Of a stretch of 64,000 bases of DNA, positions 13,440-24,010 are shown one piece after another. The position numbers were made by a program, and so were the translations under genes. The DNA lies in assembly GCA_965153455.1 (NCBI GenBank), contig OZ234497.1, positions 13,750,302-13,814,301 of the forward strand. Reading direction: 5' to 3'. The notes beneath the pieces were generated by a model, which saw only the letters and a list, made by a program, of their open reading frames with translations, made no database searches and was not told the origin of the DNA. Position 1 is the stretch's first letter; each line of letters starts with the position of its first letter. This stretch comes from Sphagnum compactum. Lineage: Eukaryota; Bryophyta; Sphagnopsida; Sphagnales.

Positions 13440-14953
13440 ACGCAATGTTTACCATAGTTAGAGAACGGGTCTTCTCCGCGTCGGGTATGGGGAAGAAGAC
13501 GTTTCGTTTCGTTGGCCGTTGTTTCTTAGCCCGGTGGGCGTTCCGGACAGAAGAAAGCTTTATAAGCTCTTCTTCATTCGCGATGGTGAACTTCGTGGGC
13601 GCACTCGTTTTCGTGTTGTGTTTTTCTCTTCTGTCCGCCCTCGTCTTCTCCTCCTTTGCACAATTGTGCCATCTTCGTCGGGACTTTTTTGTTTTTTTTT
13701 CGGCCGGCTATTTCCAGCGACAAAGGGAGTTGTATCGTACTATTTTCGATCCATTCGCTTCTTTTTTTTCGTCGGATTTCTTTCGTAGGCTTCTGAATTT
13801 GGTATTTTGCATCATCTGTTTATCAGGAAGTTCTGTCTGTGTTTGAATCTCGGTATATTTGGCCCTCTTTCCACCAACAAGGGAGTTGTATCGCATTTCG
13901 ATTCATTCGCATTTTGTCAAATTTCTTACAGATGCTTCTGGATTCGGTATTTGGCATCATCTGTTGATCACAAAATTTTGTGTGTCTTCGGATCTCGACT
14001 TTGTTTTGGTCCTCTTTCCACCAACAAGGGACTTGTATTGAATTTCGGTCCATTCGCGCTTGGTCAGATTTCTTACAGATGCTTCTGGATTTGATATTTT
14101 GCATCATCTGTTTAGCATTTCTGTCTTGTCTTTGAATCTCGGCTGTTTTTGCCCTCTTTCCAGTAACAAGGGACTTACATTGCATTTTGATCCATTTTCA
14201 CTTAGCCAGATTTCTTACAGATGCTCGTGGATTTGAAATTGCATCATCTTTTTATCAGGGGTTTCTGTCTCTCTTTGAATCTCTGCTTTTTTGGCCCTCT
14301 TTCCAGCAACAAGGAACTTGTATATACATTCGATCCATTCGCACTTAGTCAGATTTCTTACAGATGCTTCTGGATTTAGTATTACATCATCTGTTTATCA
14401 GGAATCTTGTCTGTCTTTGAATCTCGGCTGGGGTTTTGATTCTGCGTCTGTGGGCGACTCGAGGGCGTTTTCTGTCTCTGATTATTCTCGCACTCCGCTT
14501 TTATTTTGCCGCCGTAGTTCCTTTTGGTTTGTTTTTCTTGCGTCCGAAAGAGGGAAATAGTGGCTCCCGATTTGCGCTCCTGATAGTGAGGGCGTGCTAC
14601 GGATACTGGTGGATCATCCGTATCTTTCGTTGCGGGCAGGAGGTTGCGGTGCTGAAGTGGCCGTTGCTTAGAGCTTGTCTTCTTTCCGGCTTACTGTTCA
14701 TTTTGGTGGAGACAGTATCATCTTGTTGTCCTGAAGTTTTCACTCTCTCTCTCTCTCTCTCTCTCCACAATCCTGTGAAGAGCCGCGTTTCGTAATTTGT
14801 CTTCTACACTTCCTTGCGGCGCTTCGGATAGTCGGTTCTGTCTTAGATTTTGTATCTATCACCGCCCTCCTCTTGGCTTCTCTTCTTGTTTCGGATCCCG
14901 AAGTTTCCTCCGGATCCCCCATAGTAGTGCCAGGCTTTAGTAGATCCACCAAG
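13440..14953 (+). promoter_or_regulatory. Promoter and long 5' leader of the serine-rich gene
   Basis: Between the C tract and the start codon lie about 1.5 kb of T-rich, GC-elevated DNA typical of a plant leader with a 5'UTR intron. A TATAAG word occurs at 13561. A (CT)11 microsatellite at 14743-14764 is of the kind often found in plant 5'UTRs. Many upstream ATGs would make an unspliced leader hard to translate, so splicing in the leader is likely. I cannot fix the transcription start or the intron borders. Confidence 0.4.
13711..14434 (+). repeat. Five ~145-bp tandem repeats in the leader
   Basis: Units start at 13711, 13868, 14015, 14157 and 14300 (spacings 157, 147, 142 and 143) with TTTCCA, then an ACAAGG-like word, 'tcgatccattcgc', TTTCTTACAGATGCT, 'gcatcatctg' and 'tttgaatctcggct'. 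Units 2-5 keep TTTCTTACAG, which looks like a 3' splice site, and unit 1 has TTTCTTTCGTAG at the same place. The overlapping open frames are repeat shadows, not genes. Confidence 0.8.
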
Positions 14954-15774
14954 ATGCATGCTTCAAATCTTCTCAAGGCTGTCTTGAAGCCTCGTTCTCT
15001 CTCCTCCACAACCTCAGGCAGGAAGCAATCCTTGGTGACTCCTCAAAATGAGGTCACCACGAAGGGCAAGCGTATTTCCCCCTTGGACCATTCTCTTCCC
15101 TCTGCTACTAGCGTGATTGCGAGGAAATCGTCCCACTCGTCATCACCTCCAGTAAAGGTGTCCTGCCTGTGCTCCCCTACCAATCACCCTGGTTCTTTCC
15201 GTTGCCGCCACCACCGCACAGGGAATCCGTTGGGATCTGCGTCCGCTTCGTCCTCAAAGGCCTCTGGAGCCTCCTCTAGAGCTCCTGCTGCAGACAGTAG
15301 ACAAGCTGCTCACATGATCAGGGCCAATGGCATGCACAATCTGCCGTCCCTTCCAGGCCCCCCGCCATCTTCCCTGGCCAGGAGTCCCCTCGGAAGAACT
15401 AGCCGGTTGAATCCCATGGTTGCAAGCGGCGAGGCGGAGAGGGATATTGTCATTCCTTTTGTCAACGAGTAAGCAGTTTCTTCTGCTCCTTGTCTTCACA
15501 GCACTGTGGAGTATATAAATCGTTGAAACTGGATTTTTAGCTTTGTTAATGTTCACTTTTCTGAAGGCGTCAGTCGATCCGCCGTCTGTTTTTCAGAGAA
15601 CCTGTGCGAATCTCATCTTCCACTGTGGTCAAGAACCGAAGCAGTAGCTTTACGTCAGCGTCTCTTTGCATGGCTGAGAGTGCAAGAGAGATATACTCCG
15701 TCAACTGCCAGACTACATCGAAGAAGGCCACGGATGCCTTTGACCGCAGCACGTCGATGGGGATATACTTGTGA
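14954..15774 (+). CDS. Plant serine-rich protein with CLCSPT-type cysteine motif
   Basis: Two coding exons are predicted, 14954-15468 and 15597-15774, giving 230 aa. The ATG at 14954 follows an A-rich AAG context; the frame is open further upstream but without another ATG. The donor is GA|GTAAGC, the acceptor TTTTTCAG, and the phases match. The diagnostic feature is the Cys/His motif at residues 71-88 (CLCSPTNHPGSFRCRHHR). A similar motif occurs in the Arabidopsis 'serine-rich protein-like' family, whose molecular function is unknown; zinc binding is only a guess. The rest is Ser/Pro/Arg-rich and probably disordered, with no signal peptide or membrane segment. Exon 2 encodes a Ser-rich tail ending in 'STSMGIYL'. 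If the intron is retained, translation stops at once at TAA 15470-15472, giving a 172-aa form. Family assignment is fairly sure; the second exon rests on splice logic only. Confidence 0.7.
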
Positions 15775-16320
15775 CCTCCCACTGCTGTCTGCTTGCTTCA
15801 GCTACTGATGCAAAAGGTACCACTCTGAAGCCCCCACCACGAAGCACGAACCTGTAAATAATTTTTCAACCAAACGAAAACATGTATACTCTTGTATATT
15901 CTTGTACATGGCTCTTTGAAGGGGGCTACAATTTGCGACGAGTAGTACGTACAGCGCCCAACAGTTTTGGTAGCATAGGATACAGGAGTGAGAAATACAG
16001 TTCATTAGAGCCACCCCCAATCGCCAATGGCAAGAGCGTTGGTTGTAGATGGGATTGACGAGTTGGGTAGAAGGGTTCCTGATTCTATCATCATATTGAA
16101 TTTCGATCTCGTGCCTTTTTTTTTGTGTTGCTTTGATCATTTTCTTTATCATTCTGGAACTGGATTTTGTTCAGAAATTTCGAACCCCATATTAGGCCCC
16201 TTCTCAGAGTGTTTGATGACATGTTTTTTGAGTCGGAGAATTAGCGCCTTTTTGTCTTTCAAACCTTCTGCGATTTTGTACATAGCTTGCTTACATTTGG
16301 TCTACTGGCCTTGAGATATA
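15775..16320 (+). other. 3' flank of the serine-rich gene
   Basis: GC content falls gradually. TGTA-containing, AT-rich words at 15853-15910 (TGTAAATAATTTTTC, TGTATACTCTTGTATATTC) are plausible plant polyadenylation signals. Open frames on either strand here resemble no known protein. Confidence 0.35.
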
Positions 16321-18600
16321 GGTTAGGTAAAGGCGGCATCGGTTCTTTCTATATCTTTTTGTTTTTTTTTCCCAAGTTAGACAAGCATTGCATCAAACTC
16401 GAAAATCAGTGGGAAACAAACCCCAGTGATGGAGATGATGCTGTGCCTTGTTTGGCTATTTAAGCCTTTGATATGCGCACACGTGAGATTTGAGATTGGA
16501 AGACTAGAGAAGTCACACGTTGGTGGGCACATGACCCAAAAAAAACAAAATTTAGGGGAAAGTGTGGGATGATGTTGGCAAAGATTGAATATCAAGTTTT
16601 CCAATATTTTATGAGATCAAAGCTGCCAAGGTATTATGGTATTTTGATTGCATTGGATTGTTGAATAAGAACTCATTGGATTGTTCCATAAGAACTCTGA
16701 AGCTAATCCCAGTTCAACCAAAGGCATATTGGGATGGTTGACGTTACATGAGGTTTATTATTATTCTTGGGCCAATAGCACAGGGGCTCATTGGTAGTCT
16801 AAAAGCCCATGTAGGACAATCGCCATTTAATAATATTTAATGTTGAGGATCCTTGCCAAAGGACCTCCTCAAGAAATTTGAGGAAAAGAAACCCTATTCC
16901 CAACTCCTTGTATTTGATGTATGTATAGGTTTTCTAAAAAGAGATGTGAGAAAATGGAGGATTAATGCAAGTGGATTGGAATCAGTAATTGATTGAACAC
17001 AAACTATCGTAAAGCCCTTCAAGATGACTATCAATTATTCTAATGATGACGGTAACAATGAAGTTGATTTAAGCCTAGACATTTTTAGGTTTCACTAGAA
17101 TTAAATTTAAAATATGCTCTAAATGGAACGGAAAGATGGTTTTTCAAATTTATATCATTTTGAAAAAAAATTATATTTTACACCATAGTCGTGAATGATA
17201 AAAGTGGTGAGCATATTTTCAATGCCTTATATGTGTCAATTTGCATCTTGTTTCTCTTTTATTCAATTTGAGTTCAATTCAATTCAATTTGAATTCAAAC
17301 ATAAATCTGAATTAAAATTCAATGTAATTGTATTCAATTTAAGAATTTGAATTGAATTCAAGTTGCACACAATCTAATTCCATGAAACTGAATTTGCACA
17401 AATTCAACTCATCATGGTTTTCATCATTTGCATTGTCACTGGTAATGCGCAGCAGCAACAGTTTTTAAATTGTGTGAACCCCAAGTTTAAAATTGTGAGT
17501 AAAGAGTGAAGGGGCAAGTGGTGATGGGGTGGGAGATGGCCAAACATGGTGACTATCTAAGACCAAAAGGACACAAATCATGTGGGTCTGGAAACTTAGT
17601 GTTGCACCATTTGGTTGGTGTCTGGAAAAGAAGGAAATTTTGCTTGCGTTTTAAATCAAAAGGCAAATCAAGTACCCTACATTCAAAAGCCCATTGTTGT
17701 TGACCAGAATGAACCAGCACCCACCAAACTACTCCATACAAGATGGATGGTGTATGGACAGAAAACACATTTCACTGTATTCTTGTCCCATAGCTAACCA
17801 CGGTGATTAGCTATGTATTTTTCATTCACATGCATCTACTTGACCTACTTACATACCATAATACCTTTTCAGGTTTGGCATCTTGCTGCCGAATAATTAT
17901 TTTATTTTAAAAAATTGACTTTGACACCCAAAATTTATTTTTTTGAATTTTTAACAAAATTTTATTTAAACTAGAAAATATTCAGCAACGGCCTGAAATC
18001 ACTTAAAGTACATGCAAAACTATACATACTAAAACCCTAAAACTATCCTGTAACAACTTCTTGAATCCTATGAAATTTCGGCGTAAATAAATAATAGTTT
18101 GAAAAAATTTCAGCAGGAAAATACCTTAATTTTCTAAAATTTCAGCATTGTAAAAAATAATATAATTTTTGCTGAACATGAAAAGGTACTACGGTAGTAA
18201 CTACTTACATTCCCCACCTACTTAACCTCGGTGTCTACTAATTACACAGACTAGGGTAAAGTAAGGGAAAACTCTTTTCATGTTTCAGGATTAGGTGGCT
18301 AACATTCACATATTCAATTAATCTTTCCACACTTTGTTGCCAAGTTTGACATTTTCCTTTCACTAAATTTCTTTGGATTTGGGGGCAGAAATCCAAATCT
18401 ACTTCACTTCTTCTTCTTTTTGGGTAGGGGGATGATTCAACATCCCAGCTTATGCAGGTGCTAAGTGCTAACATGCTGATGTGTGTTGTCACAATTGGGG
18501 TGGAGGTAAATGGCTCACAAGTTATCCAACCTTGATTACAGGCAGAGATGGGACTATGTGCATGAGAATAATGATTTCATTCAGTGAAAAAATAGTACAA
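16321..18600. other. AT-rich intergenic DNA
   Basis: No gene, RNA or mobile element was recognised. At 17270-17360 the word TTCAATTCAATTTGAATTC and its relatives make a locally palindromic AT-rich patch. Confidence 0.5.
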
Positions 18601-18944
18601 TAGAGTTATGCATACAGTTCCAGGGTTAGGGGCCGAGAAGAGTCAATTTTGGCATAATAGCCCATCAAATGCATGACTTGGAATCAAAATTTTACCAAAC
18701 TAAATAACTGGGATCCAGACTAGTTTTTCCAGCAATTTTGGTGGTAAACTGAGTTTCATCCTGTCTTTCATTTTTCCTCCTTTTTCTTGAGCACCTCCAT
18801 TGCTATTATCATTACTCTCAAACCTTGTGCATTAATCATACTGAGATTTAATAAAATTTCCTTACTTTGCGGATACCACTGAAAGGGGGTATATGGGGTG
18901 AAAGCAGGCCCAAAGACAAAGAGTGAATTTACAGATAACTCTTA
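18601..18944 (+). mobile_element. MITE-like inverted-repeat element, copy 2
   Basis: It belongs to the same family as copy 1, with worn ends (TAGAGTTATGCATACAGTT on the left, TTTACAGATAACTC on the right). The interior shares the 'gtggtaaactgagtttcatcctgtctttc' block (in pieces), the 'aaccttgtgcattaa' word, and the 'cttactttgcggataccactgaaag' block with copies 1 and 3. The left third matches copy 3. Confidence 0.75.
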
Positions 18945-19239
18945 TGTATGGGGAAAATTATGCGGACAAATTCGCAATGGTTGCACAGTATTCTCAAATT
19001 GTATGAATATATGAAAGAATACACCAATTACTTACGAATTTTTACACTAGACAAATGGGGAATCATTGTTGTAAGTGAACATTAAAGGCCATGTAACCAA
19101 ACTGCAGGTGTGTCTGAATAGGGCATAAACCATGGAGCCTATCATAGGACAAATCAGGGGGGCAAGTATGGTGTTGTTTTATGCATAGGTACATGTATGG
19201 ACATAGGCATTTGCACTTATCTTAGAATACATTGGGTGC

Positions 19240-19330
19240 TTTGGACTGGTTATCTTAGCTTGGTAGAACACATTTGAAGCATGGGGATTCAAATTTTGGC
19301 CACCATTTGCAAGATGTGGACATGGGTATT
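19240..19330 (+). repeat. SINE-like unit with tRNA-type A and B boxes
   Basis: TAGCTTGGTAGAACA (19256-19270) resembles a tRNA box A, and GGGGATTCAAATTTTGG (19283-19299) resembles a box B at tRNA-like spacing. No tRNA cloverleaf, A tail or target duplication was confirmed. A similar B box occurs at 10629-10643. Confidence 0.3.
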
Positions 19331-19735
19331 ATTCATTTTGATGAACTTAGAATATTGTTGGTCATCTATTGAGTTTTGACCCAGTTATCAAGCCGATTAT
19401 TGATAACCTACCAGCTGGTTATTGGTTCTTTATATAACTGGTTAAATTGATAACTGCCTGGTATTGAATTTTCCAAATTTTTCCAAAAAGAACCCGGTGG
19501 GTATTAAAAATAATTAACCCGCCAACACCGGTTTCCAGCAGTGTTGGCTGGATATCACAAATGGTTCTTTCTGATATCATAAAGGACTGAACCTGCCGAT
19601 TCTGCACATTTTCAGGCATTGCTATTTTCCCGTAAACGCCCACAGTGGCAGATTCTGCCTTCTCCTACCTACTTGGACTATGTTAAGTCCTACCTCACTA
19701 CTTTAAGACCTACCTAAGCAGCACATGTAGGCCTT

Positions 19736-19864
19736 TATGCTAGGGAGCCAGCACTGGGTGCCAGTTATGGTTCCCAGTTCGCCAAAGGGCTCACCCTACC
19801 GGGCTCGCATTTCGGCTCACTAGGAGCCATAACTGGGACCCAGTGCTGGCTCACTAGTGCATAA
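19736..19864. repeat. Long hairpin (inverted repeat)
   Basis: The left arm, starting 'gagccagcactgggtgcc' at 19745, pairs with the right arm, which ends 'cccagtgctggctc' at 19852. About 28 of 30 core positions match, and the arms can be extended outward through TATGC/GCATA. The loop is about 50 bases. It has the shape of a small foldback MITE and no coding capacity. Confidence 0.7.
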
Positions 19865-20209
19865 TGGTCAGATATGTGAAACTGATTCTTTGATTAGGTT
19901 ATAATTTTTAAATAAATAAAATGAATAGTTATAAGATATTAAAATAATTATTTAATAACTGATCGCCTGCAAAACCTAACCTAAACCCTCACCTGAGAAC
20001 CACGGGTCCTTAGGCAGGGCCAGATACCTGAGGCTGGCTGTTCTGCCAAAAACCAAGGTTGGCAGATTTGGTGAGAAAGCCCTATTGAACTGGCCTCCCT
20101 AAATCATATATGTATGCCAAATAATTAACCGAAAGCAGAGCATCTTGCCCTGGGTCTTGGGGCTCCGCATGCTCCCACCTTGCTCAAGGCCATTACCCTA
20201 CACATATAT

Positions 20210-20576
20210 TAAAGTTATCCGTAAAGTCAGGCGATTAGGGGGTGAGAACGGCCAGTTACAGCATAATAGGCCATCAAATGCATAACTGGCATGAAATGTT
20301 ACAAAACGAAATAACTGGGACCCAAGCTAGGTTTTCCACCAAACTGAGTTTCATCTTGTCTTTCCTTTTTCCTGAGCGCCTCCGCTGGTGCTGCTGCATA
20401 TATTTTCATTGCTCCTACCTGTACGACTACTATAGTTAAGTACTCTCGAACCTGGTGCATGAAATGCTGAGTTTCAGCGTTTCATACTGAGATTTAATAA
20501 AATTTCCTTACTTTGTGGATACCACTGAAAGAGGGGATAGGAGGTGAAAGAGAGGGTGACTTTACGGATAACTTTA
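20210..20576 (+). mobile_element. MITE-like inverted-repeat element, copy 3
   Basis: This is the best preserved copy. TAAAGTTATCCGTAAAGTCA (20210-20229) is perfectly complementary to the 20 bases at 20557-20576. Flanks fit a TA target duplication or a 3-bp ATT duplication. The interior aligns with copies 1 and 2, and the left third ('gcataataggccatcaaatgcat', in pieces) matches copy 2. It is non-coding. Confidence 0.85.
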
Positions 20577-22345
20577 TTATGTGAGGGTTACTGCCTCTTC
20601 CTGCAAGATGGCAGTTTTCAGTAAACTGATGCGCAGCAACGTTTGCGCTCTATGGAAGGAAACCACTGGGAGCCTGGAGGACCAAAAGCAAAATACTTTG
20701 GACTATGGATTTTTCTGAGGACAATACAAAGAATGCTGCACCCAACTGCAGAATGTCATAACCACTTAGACCCTGTAAGAATGTAAGTGACATTACAATA
20801 CATGTTTAGGGTTTAGGGTGAGGAACTGGCCCAAAGGGGGCCGTTAACTTGCATAAAGGGTTTATCAAAGTTTTGCATTCTTCCAACAAGCAATGAACTT
20901 TTTTCAATTGGTCCAATGAATTTGGCAACACAATTGCTATCCGATTAGAGTATCACCTCATCTATATGGAATACAAAAGAGGCCAAGCTATGTCAAAGGC
21001 CTATGCTAAGGTGAAAACCTTTAGGTAGCCTAGGATAAAAGCTAGGTGGCCTAAGGTGTAAAGTGTAGGGTAACATATGAAATAGATGCACTTACCTATC
21101 CTAAACAGTGTTTTTTTTTTCAAATTCCTTAAGTAGGTGCACTGGCTAGGATCCTCAGCATTAATTAGCAGTAAATGGCGACTGTCCTGGTGGACTAGTA
21201 GATCTTTTTTTGGAATCCTGCCTAGTTCTGGCGACCTACAGGAACACACTGTCCAAATCTGGCGACTTCTAAGTTTTTTTGGTCAAGATTATGGCGAATT
21301 TCTTTTTTAATCTCAAAAATCCCTTTGTTGGATTCGCCAGCCCTTTAATTTTTTCGCCAGGTTGCGAAAATTCGCCCCCCCCCCAAAAAAAAAAAAAACA
21401 CCGTGATCCTAAAGTAAAAATCCCTGATTTGTTAATAAAGTGTCAGGACTTGTTATTAGCTGTTAGTAATTTGTTTGGTAATTGAGCTTTGATTTTGGGT
21501 CCTTGATTTTGCCTTTGCATTTTAAGTACAAGATTACTGAGTGGAGTTTTGCTTTCTTGGAACAAAGGATGAACTTTCCTTCAATTGCTCCAGTGAGTTT
21601 GGGCAGGTTTGCAGTTTAGGGATTTTGTTCCTTGTTGGAAAATTGACATTTGATTATTTGGGTCATTTCTTTTTGCCTTTGCATTTCATTCACTATTGTT
21701 GTCTTTCTCTTGGAATAAAGTTTGTCAGGTTTATTTCACTTTTGTTTTGAGCTAAATTTTCCAGTTCCTGAGCGCACTCATCTGTCCCCAAGTGGTCAAT
21801 CATGTCCTGTTAGCATGTTGCTTCTTATGAAGGGCTGAAAGACAGTGAGCTGTTCCTACAACCCTTGCACATGCTCCCTCTTCCTATTTCTGCATCATGT
21901 CTTTAAATACTGGAAGAAGCATTGTTAAGTAGGTAGGTATATGAGTACACACACAAGCAAGTGAGGAGAATCAGAGAATGAGTAATGCTATCATAGAATC
22001 TAGAATAGAGAACTCCGGGTTGTCAGCACAATGAACATCAGGACTTTAGGGAACTGAAATTTGGACTTGAATGCTCCATTTTTTGGGGGGAGGAGGTGGT
22101 ACACATATAGGGGGTTTTTTTTGGGTGGGTGATGGGTTTTTTCATCAAACTAAGGGTAATAAGCTTTAACGGCAACCTTGGAGCATTTAGCATTGAGCTT
22201 GCATCTAGACATTTGGGGATCCATCCTAGAGCATCCAGACACTTCCAAACCCATTTGACCATTGTCAACTATGGAGACGTAAAATTCATAAACGGGTTCC
22301 AGAGTTATGGAAGCAATCACAGGATTTCAAGAATGACTCGAAGTC
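20577..22345. other. Intergenic DNA, nothing recognised
   Basis: GC content is moderate and there is no convincing coding region. Homopolymer C and A runs lie at 21374-21398. Confidence 0.45.
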
Positions 22346-22346
22346 A

Positions 22347-22434
22347 AATCACCATGAATTGAGCTTCAATATGTTCAGGATCTTGAAATCAATCACCATG
22401 AAATGAGCTTTAATATGTTGGGGATCTTGAAATC
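22347..22434 (+). repeat. Two-copy ~44-bp direct repeat
   Basis: AATCACCATGAA begins at 22347 and 22391. Both copies continue through similar 'gagcttcaatatgtt' and 'ggatcttgaaatcaa' words, giving a period of 44 bp. Confidence 0.7.
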
Positions 22435-22616
22435 AAGGGAGGGTAATACTAAGCAGTTACTTGAAGATAAACACCATGAGAGTGTCTGCTTTCATCTGCA
22501 CAATCCGGAATTAGAGGGAGCCCATTAATAAGCAGCTCATTGCGAACTGGATTTCCCAATTTATGACAGGTTCTAAAAAAAATCATGAGAAATGATGAAA
22601 CCTCACATTCCAACAT

Positions 22617-22722
22617 CACATTCCAACAACACATTGGTTCCAAGTTGAAACCAAAATAACATCCAACAACACATTCCAACAACACATTGGTTCCAAGTTC
22701 AAACCAAAATAACATCCAACAA
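22617..22722 (+). repeat. Two-copy 53-bp direct repeat
   Basis: CACATTCC begins at 22617 and 22670. The units share 'aacaacacattggttccaag' and 'aaaccaaaataacatccaac' and differ at a single G/C position. Confidence 0.85.
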
Positions 22723-24010
22723 CCCTACTACACCACTGATGCAATGTTCTTCCCTCTGGGCAGAGCCAAAAATTGCAATATCCCACACTCACAAGCAGCA
22801 AGGTTATTCCATTTTCCAATAAACCACAATTCATCGAATCATTAATCTGATTGTATACACATGACAAGAGGTGAAGAAACAGAAAAACCAGCAATTTAGT
22901 TGTACCTAACAGAAGTGTGTAATTTTCCAAACAACAAAATCATTTGGAACCTATGATGATCATGGCCTTCAACAAATAATTTGTAGAACCCCACTACTAT
23001 TCTGCTGCCAATTAATTGCCAAGAATCTAGAGGTGACCCAAAATTAACTTACTGGAAATTTAACCCTGTACTACAGATGACTGAGAACTCATAAGGGTAC
23101 CATTCGTGAAACCAAGGTTTTGGATGTCCAGATACTGGCAGGCATAGCATTAAAAGATAACAAGAACATTGTTTCCATAGTGATGCAAAATTTTGCCTGA
23201 TCATCTTCTGAAATCAAGTGTCACATAGAGGTATTATGTATACACTGCTTCTAAAACCGCACAATTTATGCTGCCCTTGATTGATTGAAGCCCTCAGTCT
23301 AAACTACACCTAAATACAACACACTGCAACAAGAACGCCCAAGTTGAAAGACATGGAAGGAACAATACCCTCAAGTCCCAACTACAACATTACAAGAAGC
23401 AGAGGACAGTATACAACAGTATGACCTTCATGACCACAGGCCATTTATTTGGAATCTACATCTGGAGAAAGAATTCTTTTGTGCAATGTCGTATACACAC
23501 AAACTATTCACTCTGTAGAACACGTTGAGGATGTCTTCATCTGCAAACAGCTGAAACACATCACCACCACCACCACCACCACAACACCTGATATTGCTGT
23601 CCACCAGATTCCTATCTCAAACACCCCTTCTGGTTCACTCCAACTACTATTCACACCCAGTTATCCTGTTAAGGACATCAAAGAAAACCCTGCCTCTCAA
23701 ACCATCCCTTGAGGATTTTAATCTGCATTCTTCTATTTGCGTCATTCCTCTTCAGTTCTTCTGGCACTGCTGTAGATCTCTTCTCTCTTCATTTCTCTCC
23801 CTTCAGAACCTTTTGAATATTTTTTAAGTCCAAACACTCTCACATGGCCTAGCACGTCTAGAGTCACTAATCAGAAGAGACCAGGCTCTAATGTGCTCTA
23901 TGACTCTTATACATCCCTCCTCTTGGTCCCACATACTATGGGCTGTAATGATAGGACAACCAAATCTTAATCTTTGCTCACTTTCAGAATTCAGATTCCC
24001 TGGTGCTGGT
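22723..24010. other. 3' flank of the EF-hand/TPR gene
   Basis: This is unique-looking DNA downstream of the minus-strand gene and should hold its 3'UTR. A (CAC/ACC)7 simple repeat lies at 23562-23582. No other gene was recognised. Confidence 0.4.
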
